Both the position numbers and the translations under genes were made by a program. This document shows, in pieces, positions 7,448 through 17,567 of a stretch of DNA of 64,000 nt (its first letter is position 1; every line of letters starts with the position of its first letter). Source of the stretch: CAVYUC01 sp963771595 (GTDB taxonomy: Bacteria; Bacteroidota; Bacteroidia; Bacteroidales; Prolixibacteraceae); the NCBI GenBank assembly GCA_963771595.1, contig CAVYUC010000003.1:1-64000 (forward strand), given 5' to 3'. The notes beneath the pieces are model-generated. The model searched no databases. It was not told the origin of the DNA and saw only the letters and a program-made list of their open reading frames with translations.

Positions 7448-8894
7448 AAAATTTCATTATGTTATAATTCACAGTTGCAACTATGTAAGCCATAAAAATT
7501 GGTTTTAGCTGAAATAAAAGAGTAGCTCTTCCTGTATATAAACTAAATGCAAAATATATGAATATGCTAATCCATAAAAAGAATGTGTTAGCACCATTAA
7601 GAATAGCATCCTCTCCACATTTTATGAAAATTCCGAAAATAAATAATCCAATAATAACACCGATAACTCCCATATCTAGATACAAATCTGCAACAACCGT
7701 TGTTCCATCGCCAGAAACTGGATTTTCACCTTGAATTAAGTAGGTTATGAAATTTGTACTACCGTCATATTTTTTATCCTTACCAGTTATTTTAAGCATG
7801 ATACTACTTCCCCAAGGAAAAATTGAAATGATTTGTTTTAGCTGAAAAAAACCTAATTGGTATCTATAATTGCCAGGCACATTTAATATAGAATGGTTTA
7901 GGCATCTTATTGATAGAGCAAGTTCTACCGTTTGTTCCATTGGAACACTGTTTTCGAAACGATTACTTAAACTGTTTTCCTTAGAAACCGTTGAAATTTT
8001 ACTTATCATACCGCCTCTGACATCTAATCTCCGAGCCTTTCCTATAAGTGTCAAAAAGAACGCTCCGAATATAATAATTATGATAAGTTGATAAAATTTA
8101 ACATTGTAATATTTGAAAAAATAGATACCAAGTATCATAATACTGTATGAGATTACGGGGCCACGATCACCAATGTATAATGAATATAAAATATGCCAAA
8201 AAGTAATCACTAATAATGAAGGCCCCAGTTGTTTAAGATATTGGAGGAATGATATTTTGTTAATTTGATTATTAAAAATAACAAGTTTTGTAGTGATGCT
8301 TGAAATCAATAAAATGTTATAAGCAAGAAATAAATATCTCCCAATCCCTTTTTCTAATTCATAATTACCGCTTCTATATGAATTATCTGAAATAATAAAA
8401 ATGAAATAAAATAAGTATGTTAAAATGATTAAAAAATTGGAACTATTTTTTTTTGAATAGAATATTAACAATGAAGAAGTAATTTCTTTTTTTATTTTCC
8501 TTTTTCTTTTTCGAATATATCCAATTTGAAATGCTAATAAACCGATCAATGATAAAGATGCCGATTTATTTATTACTGATTCTGAAGCCCAGATGAAATT
8601 AAATAAATGTGATTTCAAGTCTAATCCAAAGATGAGGTATATAAACATTTGGAAATGAACTATTAAAAAGCCTAAAGTGAATAATATCGATGGAGATATC
8701 CAGTTTATTTTCCCCCATTCCCGCTTATAATGGTTTATAAATATTATTAAACTAAAAATCATTGAAATCAATACAACCACTAAAAATGTTTTATCTACTT
8801 TTTTGGGTGCAAACAAATACATTAGTATTTGCAATAGCAATATTATCCCAATTTTATATTTTGCAGGTATATTTAGTTTTGCTTGAGTTTTCAC
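7437..8894 (-). CDS. wzy: O-antigen/oligosaccharide repeat-unit polymerase (Wzy-like)
   Basis: 485 residues, almost entirely hydrophobic, with about a dozen predicted membrane spans from residue 15 on (e.g. IGIILLLQILMYLFA, FLVVVLISMIFSLIIF) and a large periplasmic loop near residues 310-400 containing RYQLGFFQLKQ and GDGTTVVADLYLDMGVIG. The late 'DLYLDMGVIGVIIGLFIFG' segment is typical of Wzy/O-antigen ligase-like proteins. Wzy polymerises flipped repeat units on the periplasmic side. Position among glycosyltransferases and with a Wzx, Wzz and Wza-like gene supports a Wzx/Wzy-dependent pathway. The sequence is very AT-rich, as is usual for wzy. Confidence 0.8.
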   Translation of the reverse strand: MKTQAKLNIPAKYKIGIILLLQILMYLFAPKKVDKTFLVVVLISMIFSLIIFINHYKREWGKINWISPSILFTLGFLIVHFQMFIYLIFGLDLKSHLFNFIWASESVINKSASLSLIGLLAFQIGYIRKRKRKIKKEITSSLLIFYSKKNSSNFLIILTYLFYFIFIISDNSYRSGNYELEKGIGRYLFLAYNILLISSITTKLVIFNNQINKISFLQYLKQLGPSLLVITFWHILYSLYIGDRGPVISYSIMILGIYFFKYYNVKFYQLIIIIIFGAFFLTLIGKARRLDVRGGMISKISTVSKENSLSNRFENSVPMEQTVELALSIRCLNHSILNVPGNYRYQLGFFQLKQIISIFPWGSSIMLKITGKDKKYDGSTNFITYLIQGENPVSGDGTTVVADLYLDMGVIGVIIGLFIFGIFIKCGEDAILNGANTFFLWISIFIYFAFSLYTGRATLLFQLKPIFMAYIVATVNYNIMKFYAK

Positions 8895-8989
8895 TTATTT
8901 CTTTAAAACTGAATCTGAATCAATAATTGCATTATTACAACATAAATTTTTAAGTATTCTAATGTTTGAGTTAGCATATATAATTTGAT

Positions 8990-9877
8990 TTAATATAATA
9001 ACTTTAAGAGAAAATCATAGCTTCTCCTTATAATAGCTCTTTGAGATTTTTGAACAAAACCATTTCCCCTAATCGAGTATATAGATTTTACTCTCGACTT
9101 CCTCATTCTTATAATTCTTGTGTATTTATATTTAGTATATTCATCGAAACAGTTTAAATCAAAAAAACCTTGATTAATTATTTTTTTCTTACTTCTTGCA
9201 TTGGTTACACTTTTTGAATTAATCCGATACGTAGAAAATTCATCATTGTGGTATTTTATTTTTCCATTGATCCCTGTTTTGCAGACAACAAGTGCCTGAT
9301 CTGCTGCAAATATTTTATCAAACCAAATAGGCAACGGTATCTTGTCATTTCTGAAAAGAAAAGTTGATGTATGGGAGAATTGAGTTTTTAAATAGTCTTT
9401 TAAAGAATATGTATCACGTCTTTTGGGATTAACTAAATCTTTTCGTTTACTTGTTTTGCCATTAATTTCATTAACTATTTTAATTTTACCCACTGAAAAC
9501 AGATATTCCGGATTCTTTTCCATGAAACTAACCTGCTTTTGTAATTTATAAGGATCAGTCCAGTAATCGTCACCTTCGCATAGAGCAATATATTTGCCTC
9601 TGGCACGAGGGAAAGTGAATTTTGCTGTGATTCCTCTAACCCCTTTTGAATATTGATTCTCATTCTGTAAGATTGGAAAAATTTTGTCTGGATATTTTGC
9701 TTGATATGTTTTAATAATTTCAGCAGTACCATCAGTGGACGCATCATCGTAAATGATTATTTCAATTGGGAAAGATGTTTTTTGCATTAAAAAACTTTCA
9801 ATGGCATACCGAATATAATGTTTGTGATTATATGTAATGCTACAAATGCTTACTAAAGGTATATCAGAATTATTCAT
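8990..9877 (-). CDS. Glycosyltransferase family 2
   Basis: 295 residues with a classic GT-A domain: PLVSICSITYNHKHYI at the nucleotide-binding start, IEIIIYDDASTDGT with the first acidic motif, and GKYIALCEGDDYWTDPYKLQ with the DxD-like GDD and ED region. The C-terminal part is basic. It probably transfers a sugar to the growing lipid-linked unit in the cytoplasm. Its ATG overlaps the stop of the broken methyltransferase (ATGA). A 95-bp gap without visible features separates it from wzy. Confidence 0.87.
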   Translation of the reverse strand: MNNSDIPLVSICSITYNHKHYIRYAIESFLMQKTSFPIEIIIYDDASTDGTAEIIKTYQAKYPDKIFPILQNENQYSKGVRGITAKFTFPRARGKYIALCEGDDYWTDPYKLQKQVSFMEKNPEYLFSVGKIKIVNEINGKTSKRKDLVNPKRRDTYSLKDYLKTQFSHTSTFLFRNDKIPLPIWFDKIFAADQALVVCKTGINGKIKYHNDEFSTYRINSKSVTNARSKKKIINQGFFDLNCFDEYTKYKYTRIIRMRKSRVKSIYSIRGNGFVQKSQRAIIRRSYDFLLKLLY

Positions 9878-10645
9878 ATTTGCTTATTAGATTTTAAAAT
9901 AAAAAGAGGTCGATTAAGAAACTCACCTAATGAATCGTTTCTTTCAATATTTTTGCTATCGAGCATATTGTACCTAATTTGGCCATTAAATTTCTCGGCG
10001 ATACCAATTTTCATTACTTCCCAATGTTGGTTAATACCATTAAGAACAAAATCAATAAGCTCTTTTTTGTACCATTTTCAAACAGACAATGTTAGCCGGT
10101 TTCCTTTCCAGTTAAAACCAAGCTGAAAAACTAGAAACGATGTTTTATCTGCAAAATATTTAATTGTGTGATTATTTTTTCTTTGCAATTTCAATTGTAA
10201 TTTTTTTATTACCATAATCATCACCTAGGTGATGAAGAACATTTAATAAAAGTGTGATGTCATAAATACTTATTGTCAAGTTCGTTTTCAAAATTCACAT
10301 ATCTGTTTATAATTTGTATTTTATCAGGTTGCTCAAGTATCGATCTGAAGCGAGCTTAACAAAATCAGCATGTGCTTTATTGCCTTCAATAATAGTCGAA
10401 AATGTTGGGCTCCAGTATTCAATTAATTCAAAAGTAAAATAACCTGTATTTCCTCCAATGTCTACAATGATTTTATCTTTACATTTAAGTTTTCTAAAAT
10501 AAAATCTCAATCTTTCACTTTCGTATCTTGATTTAACTTCAATATTATTACCAATTAACAGGGAGAGCCGCTTTGATAATACTTGATAATTTGAATGTTT
10601 ACTCCCTTTTGCGTATAGGGTTTTTAGTTCAGTGATTTTATCCAT
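9874..10645 (-). pseudogene. SAM-dependent methyltransferase, frameshifted
   Basis: The N-terminal 112 codons read cleanly to IIVDIGGNTGYFTFELIEYW, motif I of class I methyltransferases. Downstream the same protein continues in changing frames: LLNVLHHLGDDYGNK, then FLVFQLGFNWKGNR, then LFENGTKKELIDF and finally DSLGEFLNRPLFILKS up to a stop at 9874 that overlaps the GT2 start. At least three single-base indels are needed. Only indels, not random substitutions, disturb it, and the 5' end still overlaps the ATP-grasp gene. It probably methylated a sugar of the repeat unit. Real pseudogene or low-quality sequence are both possible. Confidence 0.75.
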
Positions 10646-11762
10646 AATTATTTATTTCGGTTTTAAATATATTTAATGTGTCGCTTCTATTGTATATATC
10701 GAACTGAAGCCAATCAGCAATTTTAAACAAAAAATTTCTTTCGTTACTCCAATGAAAGACAGTTTTTTTTTATCTTTATAAGACTCAATAAAGCCACCAA
10801 ACCAAAATATTTTATTATGTTTGTCATCGTCTTTAAACTCCGGAACTTGTAAGTAAATCGCCATAATCATGAAGATAACACTTCAAAAAAATTCTTTTTT
10901 GCATCGACGAAAAGTTGAGAGGGACCCCAAAACCGCGGATTAGCTTCAATCATGTAATTATTTGACCATCTTGTTTTATTTCGATCATGATGAATCCGTG
11001 ATAATTGATTTTCTTCAAAAGTTTTTCATATTTTAAACTTTCTGTAGCTAAATGAAAATTGGATGATACAGCAGCAACAATTGATTTTCCTTCGGGCTGC
11101 TGAACAATGTTTTCCTGGGAATATTTAAAAATTTTTCCATTACGATGGAAATAATAAAGCAGGTATAAACTTTTGCCTGTTACAAATTTTTGGTAAAAAA
11201 AGTCATTTATATTATAATTTTGGCTGAAATTATCCCTATCCCTTTCATTTAAAATAAGTACCGGAGAATAAATGTTGTCATTCGATGAAAAATAACTAAT
11301 TGGTTTTGCGACAAACGGAATTTTAGCCGACTGAAATGATTTAAAATCTTTAGGAACAATAATCCCATTTCTCAAACACAACTCACGAAATTTATATTTA
11401 TCGGAAATTAACTCATAAAGTTCTTTATTAACAAGGGGAGTTGAGCAGTTTAAATCCCTAAATTTTTTGTCGTGTTTAATGATTAAACGGTTCAATGCTT
11501 CTGTAGTAGGTGCAACAATAAATTCATCGGCTTTTATTTTTTGCTTTACTTCATTAATGCAGTTTAAAATATCATTTAAATCCAGCTTCACTGTGTTCCT
11601 GGCAGAAAATACATGTGAATTATAATCCGTTTGAAGTATCGGGTCTGAAGGTGACTTGGCAATAATTGCATAGGGTTGTTCATTCTTATTTAAAGTTCTA
11701 AGAAATGCAATAATAGCGCGTTGATTAAAACCGGAAAAAATTAGGTGTACTTTAGTCAGCAT
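10638..11762 (-). pseudogene. ATP-grasp domain enzyme, frameshifted
   Basis: Codons from 11762 give VHLIFSGFNQRAIIAFLR, IVAPTTEALNRLI, SDKYKFRELC and FVAKPISYFSS, the ATP-grasp lysine region. After QDGQ the frame shifts to YMIEANPRFWGPSQLFVDA, the metal-binding EANPR motif. It shifts again to VPEFKDDDKHNKIFWF, and a third time, in an A-run near 10755, to DWLQFDIYNRSDTLNIF with a stop at 10638. ATP-grasp enzymes ligate carboxylates to amines; in sugar loci they may add amino acids to sugars. Overlaps with DegT upstream and the methyltransferase downstream are preserved. Confidence 0.75.
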
Positions 11763-12883
11763 TCCTTGTATTTTATAAATTCAATGATCTCTTTTATGAG
11801 ATTTATTTCTAATAATGGGTATATTGGCAAACAAATTACCTTACTTGCGATTTCTTCAGCCACTGTCAAATTTGAAGGTTTTGCTGAATCCAGACCTTTA
11901 TACATGGGGAATTCACTGATAAGCGGATAAAAGTAGCGACGTCCATATATATTGTTTTGTTTTAGTTTTTCGTACAATTGGTCGCGGCTCATGTCCGTAT
12001 TCCTTTTCATTTACAAAAATGGGGAAATAGGCAAAATTGGAATCGGTATTTTCGGGTTCGGGTAAAAATGAAATACCTTTTATTCCATTTAGTTCTTTCC
12101 GGTAGGTATCGGCAATGGTTTTCCGTTTTTCAATATTTTCGTGGTAATGTTTTAATTGCAATAATCCCAGCGCTGCCTGCATTTCATTCATTTTGGAGTT
12201 AATGCCGGGAGCCATTACCGTTGGTTTCGCCGGCAAAGCCAAAGTTTTTCAGATAATCAATTCGTTTTTTGGTAGCGGCATCGTGGCAAATAATGGCGCC
12301 GCCTTCCATAGTGTTAAATACTTTGGTGGCATGAAAACTTAACACAGAAAGGTCGCCATAATTGCAAATACTTTGCCCGTTGTAGTTTACCCCAAAAGCA
12401 TGGGCGGCATCGTAAATGACTTTTAACCCGTAAATGTCGGCAATTTCCTGTATGCGTTCAATTTTGCAGGGATTACCATACACATGCACAGGTAAAATAG
12501 CAGTGGTTTTGGGCGTAATGGCGGCTTCAATTTTTTCAGGATCAAGATTGCAAAAATCAGGTTCAATGTCCACAAAAACAGGTTTAATATTGTTCCACCA
12601 CAAACTGTGGGTAGTAGCCACAAAACTATAGGGTGTGGTAATTACTTCGCCAGTAATGCGCAATACCTGCAATGCTGTTACCAATGCCAGTGTTCCATTG
12701 GCAAACAACGAAATATAAGGCACACCTAAAAATTCGGCCAATTCTTTTTCCAGTTGCTGGTGGAATGGGCCGTTGTTGGTGAGGATTTTACTTTTCCAGA
12801 TTTGTTCGAGGTAGGGGATAAACTCCTTTAAATCGGGCAAGGACTGGTTGGGTAACGTAAATGGGCTTATTTGGTTTTTTCAT
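11756..12883 (-). pseudogene. DegT/DnrJ/EryC1 sugar aminotransferase, frameshifted
   Basis: The start ATG at 12883 reads MKKPNKPIYVTQP, then a shift near 12845 leads to SLPDLKEFIPYLEQIW. The main block has TNNGPFHQQLEKELAEFLGV, PYSFVATTHSLWWN, YDAAHAFG and SFHATKVFNTMEGG, where the Lys is the PLP-binding residue. A second shift near 12220 leads to PGINSKMNEMQAALGLLQL. A third near 12000 leads to the C-terminus GRRYFYPLISEFPMY. All family motifs survive, so three small indels are the only damage. It makes an amino sugar, such as a 4-amino-4-deoxy sugar nucleotide, for the polysaccharide. Confidence 0.8.
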
Positions 12884-14332
12884 TTTTTTGTGTTCTTATG
12901 GTTAAAATTTTTTCCAAAACTAATGATTTTAAAAAAAGATAATCTTTAAAATGGGTGATTTCACTTACAATTAAAATAAATGTGGCTCCGCTTGTAATTT
13001 GAATTATTAACAGGGGTAACGGATTTAATGAGATTATCAATCCTAAACCATAAACAATGATGGCCATACCAAAAGCCATGATAAAAGATGGCAAAATATC
13101 TTTTATCTGTTGCTTAAATGAATAGCCAATCATTTTTCCACTCCAGTAACTGTTGAGATAATAGGCAATCAGTGTATTGACCATCATTCCGGCAATCATG
13201 ATTTTTATTCCCCAAAAGATTCCAATAATTATAATGGGCATAGCGAGTATTTTTTTAATGATTTCGAGTTTTAAAAATAAATCGGAACGCCCCTGTACCT
13301 GTAGCATATTCAAATTTAAAGCATGTAACGGATACATCATCCCCACAAAAGAGAGCATTTGTAAATAAATGATAGATGGTCTCCATTTTTCACCAATCAG
13401 TGTTATTATCATAGGTTCGGCCACGGCTGCCATTCCCAGCATTAAAACAAAAGTAATGAACATAGTGCTGCGAATGAGTTTTTGATAATTGTTTTTAAGC
13501 GTGGAATATCATCTTGCATATTTGATAATACAGGATAACTTACTCTAGCTATAATCCCATTCAGGTTTTGGGAAGGTAGATTTTTAAACTGGTCGGCCCG
13601 GGTATAATATCCCAAATCCTGAGCTGAGAAAAATTTACCAATTACCAATAAATAAATATTCCGGTAAATGGTATCAATGAGTCCACTTACCAATAGTTTA
13701 CTACCAAAACCAAACAATTCATTAAAAGACTTTTTGCTAAAAACCAATAAGGGTTTCCACCGATTCCATAGCCAAAGGAATGCAGAATTGAGCGCTTCCC
13801 GGCTAAGTTGTTGAACCACCAGACTCCAAACCCCAAAACCTTTATAGGCCATTGTAATCGCAATTATTCCGGAACCTACGAGGCGATAACTGAAATATGG
13901 GCTTGCAGTTTAAAATCAATACGTTTGGTAAGTATCGTTCGTTGAATAAGTGTTAATGAATCAATAATTAATCTCAACCCCATTACCCGAACAATGGGTT
14001 CTAATTGTGGTTCGTTAAAAAAATTGCCAATGGCCGGCGAGAAAAAAATAATGCCACAAATAAAATAATACCCGCACTCAAATTAAAAAAGAAAACAGTG
14101 GAATAATCGGTTTGGGTACAATCTTTTTTTCGGATAAGAGCGCTTCCAAAGCCGCTGTTGATAAATGAATTTGAAATTGCAATAAAAATGGTAATCATTC
14201 CAACAAGTCCAAATTCGCGTGGGGTAAGTATCCGGGCAAGAATAATACCAACAATAAATGTAATTCCTAGGTTGGCAAATTGTCGATAAAGCTCCAGAAA
14301 AGACCGGAAATGGTTTTTTGTTTAAGAGACAT
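12867..14332 (-). pseudogene. wzx: Wzx-type oligosaccharide flippase, frameshifted
   Basis: The ATG at 14332 opens MSLKQKTISGLFWSFIDNL, the usual start of MOP-family flippases. Pieces then follow in different frames: MITIFIAISNSFINSGFGSA with LIRKKDCTQTDYSTVFFFN; FGVWSLVVQQLSREALNS; SAQDLGYYTRADQFKNLPSQ; and the C-terminal spans to the stop at 12867. At least four indels (near 14265, 14000, 13880 and 13450) are needed. Wzx moves undecaprenyl-linked repeat units across the inner membrane, so loss would block the pathway unless another copy exists. The stop overlaps the DegT start. Confidence 0.75.
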
Positions 14333-14774
14333 TCAATAATTGGTATTTAATTTTTTCCGGTTTTTGGTTTCAACGGTCAAAAATAAGGAAATTTAACTAT
14401 GAGCTGTGTTGATTCACTGCACTATTACCGATTATATCGGGATATGAAGGGATTATTTTGAATTACAATTTTTATTTCACTTTGTTTATAAAAGTGAATC
14501 CACTTGCAGCTTTCAGTTCGTTACACTCCGGAAAGCTGCTGGTTGTCACTGAACAAGCTGTAAATCGAGAGACTTAAGACGGGCGGCATATTTCTTTTTT
14601 CAGCCATTAGGTTGTTTCCTCGCCAACGATTTTAGAAATTGGTGCAGGGGTTTACTAATGGATAATCCTGAAATTTCGTTGGTGTAGGTTTGTATCCTGA
14701 AAATTGTATTTTGATTCGCGTTATTCGCGTATTTTAAGTATATGTTCACGTAAATCTCCAGGAAATCTTTAACA
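14333..14774. other. Non-coding gap between wzx and epimerase
   Basis: No gene is visible. It contains an inverted repeat, GCAGCTTTC...GAAAGCTGC (about 14507-14541), a GATTCGCGTTATTCGCGTA segment near 14713, and the cysC-like 28-mer described separately. Confidence 0.4.
14743..14770 (-). repeat. 28-bp relic identical to an internal cysC segment
   Basis: These 28 bases match 23933-23960 inside cysC with one mismatch. On the minus strand they encode KDFLEIYVN, the same peptide as CysC. Flanking bases do not match. It sits four bases beyond the epimerase stop, as if a copy of the cysC region was once joined here. Confidence 0.6.
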
Positions 14775-15821
14775 TTATTTTGAAAAATAGGATTTGTACC
14801 AATCGATAAACTTTTCTATGCCTTTTACTATTGGTGTATTTGGTTTATATCCTAAATCTTCCATCAAATCGGTTACATTAGCTTCAGTTTTTGGAACATC
14901 ACCCGCCTGCATCGGTAAAAATTCTTTTTCGGCTTGTTTGCCTAATTTTTTTTCTATGGCACCAATATACTCCATCAACTGAACCGGTGATGAATTACCA
15001 ATATTATACACTTTATAAGGTGCAGTATTACTGATTGAAGCATCTGTTTCTTTTTTGTCGGAAACGTATGGTGGGGTATCAATCACACGGGTAACCCCTT
15101 CCACTATATCATCTACATAAGTAAAGTCACGCACCATATTGCCGTTGTTAAACACTTTAATTGGCTGATCTTCGAGTATCGCTTTGGTAAAAAGAAAGAG
15201 TGCCATGTCAGGGCGTCCCCAGGGGCCGTAAACGGTAAAGAACCGGAGGCCGGTAGTGGGAAGGTCAAATAAATGGCTGTAGGTGTGGGCCATCAGCTCG
15301 TTGCTTTTTTTTGTAGCAGCATAGAGGCTGATGGGATGATCGACATTATCGCTTGTGCTGAGTGGCATTTTAGTATTGTTGCCATAAACACTTGATGAGC
15401 TGGCATAAGCCAAATGTTTAATGTTGTTGTGCCTGCATGCCTCCAGTATATTTATAAACCCAACGATATTACTGTTGATATATGCGTGCGGGTTTTCCAA
15501 ACTGTAACGTACACCAGCCTGTGCCGCAAGATTGCAGACTTTGTCAAATTTTTCATCTTTAAACAACTTGCTAAGTTGCTCCTGGTCTTCAAGATTCATG
15601 CGCACAAAACTATAATTTGGATATCTCGTACTTTGAATTTTTTTATACCAGTTTTCTGCGTTCCGGTTTATCCCTGTTTCTGCAAGGCGGCCGTATTTCA
15701 ATTCAACATCATAATAGTCGTTGATGTTGTCGATGCCTACGACAGTATCGCCTCTCTGCAATAATTTTTGAGCAAGATGAAAACCTATAAATCCTGCAGT
15801 TCCTGTAATTAAAATCTTCAC
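14775..15821 (-). CDS. NAD-dependent epimerase, UDP-glucuronate 4-epimerase-like
   Basis: 348 intact residues. The N-terminal GTAGFIGFHLA is the GxxGxxG NAD-binding motif; VGIDNINDYYDV follows. The catalytic set is ASSSSVYG with the Ser and YAATKKSNE with YxxxK. DFTYVDDIVEGV and the length match LpsL/Cap1J-type UDP-glucuronate 4-epimerases, which convert UDP-GlcA to UDP-GalA. With the UDP-sugar dehydrogenase at 30 kb it points to a uronic-acid-containing polysaccharide. A second, truncated and nearly identical copy lies at 18.7-19.2 kb. Confidence 0.87.
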   Translation of the reverse strand: MKILITGTAGFIGFHLAQKLLQRGDTVVGIDNINDYYDVELKYGRLAETGINRNAENWYKKIQSTRYPNYSFVRMNLEDQEQLSKLFKDEKFDKVCNLAAQAGVRYSLENPHAYINSNIVGFINILEACRHNNIKHLAYASSSSVYGNNTKMPLSTSDNVDHPISLYAATKKSNELMAHTYSHLFDLPTTGLRFFTVYGPWGRPDMALFLFTKAILEDQPIKVFNNGNMVRDFTYVDDIVEGVTRVIDTPPYVSDKKETDASISNTAPYKVYNIGNSSPVQLMEYIGAIEKKLGKQAEKEFLPMQAGDVPKTEANVTDLMEDLGYKPNTPIVKGIEKFIDWYKSYFSK

Positions 15822-15971
15822 TTTTTGTTTTTTGTATTAATTAATTTGAATCATTGATGTCCGGTAAAATATCAAGAAAATTATTTTTTTAATGTTTCGC
15901 TGCTCTGCAGCTTTCACGAATATGTACAATTGCCGGCTACAAATATTTTGCTGCTCTGCAGCTAATTTAAT

Positions 15972-16038
15972 CTCACTGTGCAGGCTTCAAAGTTCGGAGT
16001 TCCGGGTTCCGTGTTCCACCGTTTGCATGCCTAAATAA
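15972..16038. repeat. Dispersed 66-bp repeat, copy 1
   Basis: The segment starts CTCACTGTGCAGGCTTCAAA and ends GCATGCCTAAATA. It is repeated almost identically at 23097-23162. Similarity resumes after a short extra segment, with TTGATTTT and a C-rich palindrome on both sides. The rest of the 15822-16111 gap holds two GCTGCTCTGCAGC motifs (about 15899 and 15950) and no gene. Confidence 0.75.
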
Positions 16039-16111
16039 GATTGACTTTATGCATGTTTAAATAATGTTGATTTTACCCCCTGACCCCCAAGGGGAGGCGC
16101 ATTGAAATGGA

Positions 16112-16594
16112 TTAGAATTCGAACCGTGATTTGATATAGGTTTGTAATTTTTCCCATATTTCACTGATTAACCGGGAATGTTTGCTTAACAGGTTTAACC
16201 CTTCAATTACCTCATCGGTAATAAATGGATACTCATGGGTTACAATATTTCTTGTTTCACGTAGTAACATCCATTCATCGGCACTGTCAATAATATTCAA
16301 TTCTTCGAGTTTTGTTAGCTGGTCGATAAATGGTAGTCCTTTGGTTTCTTCACCAAGATTTTCAAGAATTGCAGGGAACAACCTTCCTCCCATGCTATCC
16401 TGCAGTTTGGAGAAACGGAAAATAAGCTGGTCAAAAAAGCTTAGTTTTTCGGGTTCTAAATGTAAATATGTTTCTTTGTCGAGTGGGAAATGGATTTTTA
16501 TTTTATCCCAGGCAAATCGCATTCGCTCATCATGAATTTTACAAAGCTTAACCGCTTCAAACAATTTGTCTGTTTTTTCGAATTGTTTTTGCAT
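16112..16594 (-). CDS. HEPN-type protein with RX4HEYP motif
   Basis: 160 residues, all-helical by composition. It shares 'FFDQLIFRFSKLQDSMG', FIDQLTKLEELNIIDSADEW and RNIVTHEYPF with the protein at 25419. The R-x4-H element is the HEPN ribonuclease signature. Related two-gene systems pair a HEPN RNase with a minimal nucleotidyltransferase that inactivates it by nucleotidylation. The likely partner is the nucleotidyltransferase at 16752-17066, but unlike the other pairs in the window a 157-bp gap with no recognisable content separates them. Its exact Pfam family is uncertain. Confidence 0.75.
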   Translation of the reverse strand: MQKQFEKTDKLFEAVKLCKIHDERMRFAWDKIKIHFPLDKETYLHLEPEKLSFFDQLIFRFSKLQDSMGGRLFPAILENLGEETKGLPFIDQLTKLEELNIIDSADEWMLLRETRNIVTHEYPFITDEVIEGLNLLSKHSRLISEIWEKLQTYIKSRFEF

Positions 16595-16751
16595 TGTGAT
16601 TAATTTGTTGGTTTACCCTTTACAATAAGTTTTGAGTCGATTTGTGTGTTTTTCAAATATGGAAGGTTTTGGGAATGACCAGTATAAATTTTTCCATCCT
16701 TTAAACTTTGAAGAACATAAAACCAATAACATTGGTTGAAAAAATCTTTTA

Positions 16752-17066
16752 TCATTTCACTGGGTGAATTTCTACTTTACTCTGATTTAAAGCGCGATAA
16801 AAACTTTTCTTTTGCCTTGTGCTGGCATTGTCAAAAACCACATCAATCTTCCTATCACCTATTTTTGTTTTGAGCTCTGCCAAAAAATGAATTTTTGTTT
16901 CAATTGTAAGTGCTGTTTCATCGTTATTTTTTAGGAACAGGTCGATATCACCACCTTTTTGATGCTCATCGGTTCTGGAGCCAAACAGATAAACAATGGT
17001 TTCGTGCCCAAAATGTTTTTTGGCAAGTTTATTTATTGTATCTATTTGAAACTGATTTAATCGCAT
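16752..17066 (-). CDS. Minimal nucleotidyltransferase (MNT)
   Basis: 104 residues with the MNT core VYLFGSRTDEHQKGGDIDLF, i.e. GS-x9-DxD, the Mg/NTP-binding signature of the pol-beta superfamily. A third acidic position is likely in KIDVVFDN. The N-terminus MRLNQFQIDTI matches the homologue at 25916-26218 (MRLDEQEIESI), which supports this start. Such proteins serve as antitoxins by AMPylating HEPN toxins. A -7-like box lies only five bases before the ATG, hinting at a leaderless mRNA. Confidence 0.85.
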   Translation of the reverse strand: MRLNQFQIDTINKLAKKHFGHETIVYLFGSRTDEHQKGGDIDLFLKNNDETALTIETKIHFLAELKTKIGDRKIDVVFDNASTRQKKSFYRALNQSKVEIHPVK

Positions 17067-17071
17067 AATTT

Positions 17072-17079
17072 CAAAGATA
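17072..17079 (-). promoter_or_regulatory. -7-like box next to an MNT start codon
   Basis: Minus-strand TATCTTTG matches TAnnTTTG and is followed by AAATT and the ATG at 17066. Transcription from such a box would begin at or beside the start codon. No convincing TTG lies 19 bases upstream. Confidence 0.4.
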
Positions 17080-17147
17080 TGAAAATTTTTATTGCAGCAT
17101 TGTAATCTGCACCAGCGGGGACTACTTTTGGCTTCACGACTTTTTAT

Positions 17148-17567
17148 CTATTGCTTATTTCCTGTGCTTTTAAATATGATATTTTCAACATCCTCTTTCA
17201 GTCTGGAAATGAGATTGAAATAATCTTGTGCATCTTCAAAGTCATCGTGGATGATTGAATATCTTCCTTCTACAGCATAATCTCCCAGGTCAGTAAGTTT
17301 TTCGTCGTCTGTATTAAGATTAATATTATTTTGACGGATAAGGTTTAATAGTTCTTCCAGATCATGAATTTTTGGAAAGTTTATCTGCATAAACGCCAAT
17401 AATGCTTTCAAAAGTTTTTCAGTAGTCTGCTGCAGGTGAAAGAATACAACTTCAAGATCGAGTTCACTGTCTCCTTTCTGAAAGTCTTCATAAAGATTTT
17501 GTGCAGCTTTAAAATCTACGCCGGCTTTTTTAAAAAAAAGTTCATATTGCTTTAAATATTTGACCAC
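17148..17567 (-). CDS. HEPN domain protein (nucleotidyltransferase partner)
   Basis: 139 residues with the classic HEPN pattern: VFFHLQQTTEKLLKALLAF, where helix 2 carries QQxxEKxLKAL, then FPKIHDLEELLNLI and a late 'AVEGRYSII' segment. The start overlaps the preceding nucleotidyltransferase by 16 bases, an arrangement shared with other HEPN/MNT pairs. This branch differs from the RX4HEYP proteins in the same island, so the pairs are not simple duplicates. Whether it is a toxin or a substrate-binding partner cannot be told from sequence. Confidence 0.8.
   Translation of the reverse strand: MVKYLKQYELFFKKAGVDFKAAQNLYEDFQKGDSELDLEVVFFHLQQTTEKLLKALLAFMQINFPKIHDLEELLNLIRQNNINLNTDDEKLTDLGDYAVEGRYSIIHDDFEDAQDYFNLISRLKEDVENIIFKSTGNKQ

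Noticed and set aside
15414..15764. 116-codon plus-strand frame inside the epimerase
   Set aside because: It is the antisense shadow of a well-conserved gene; the same shadow appears opposite the truncated copy at 18818-19216.
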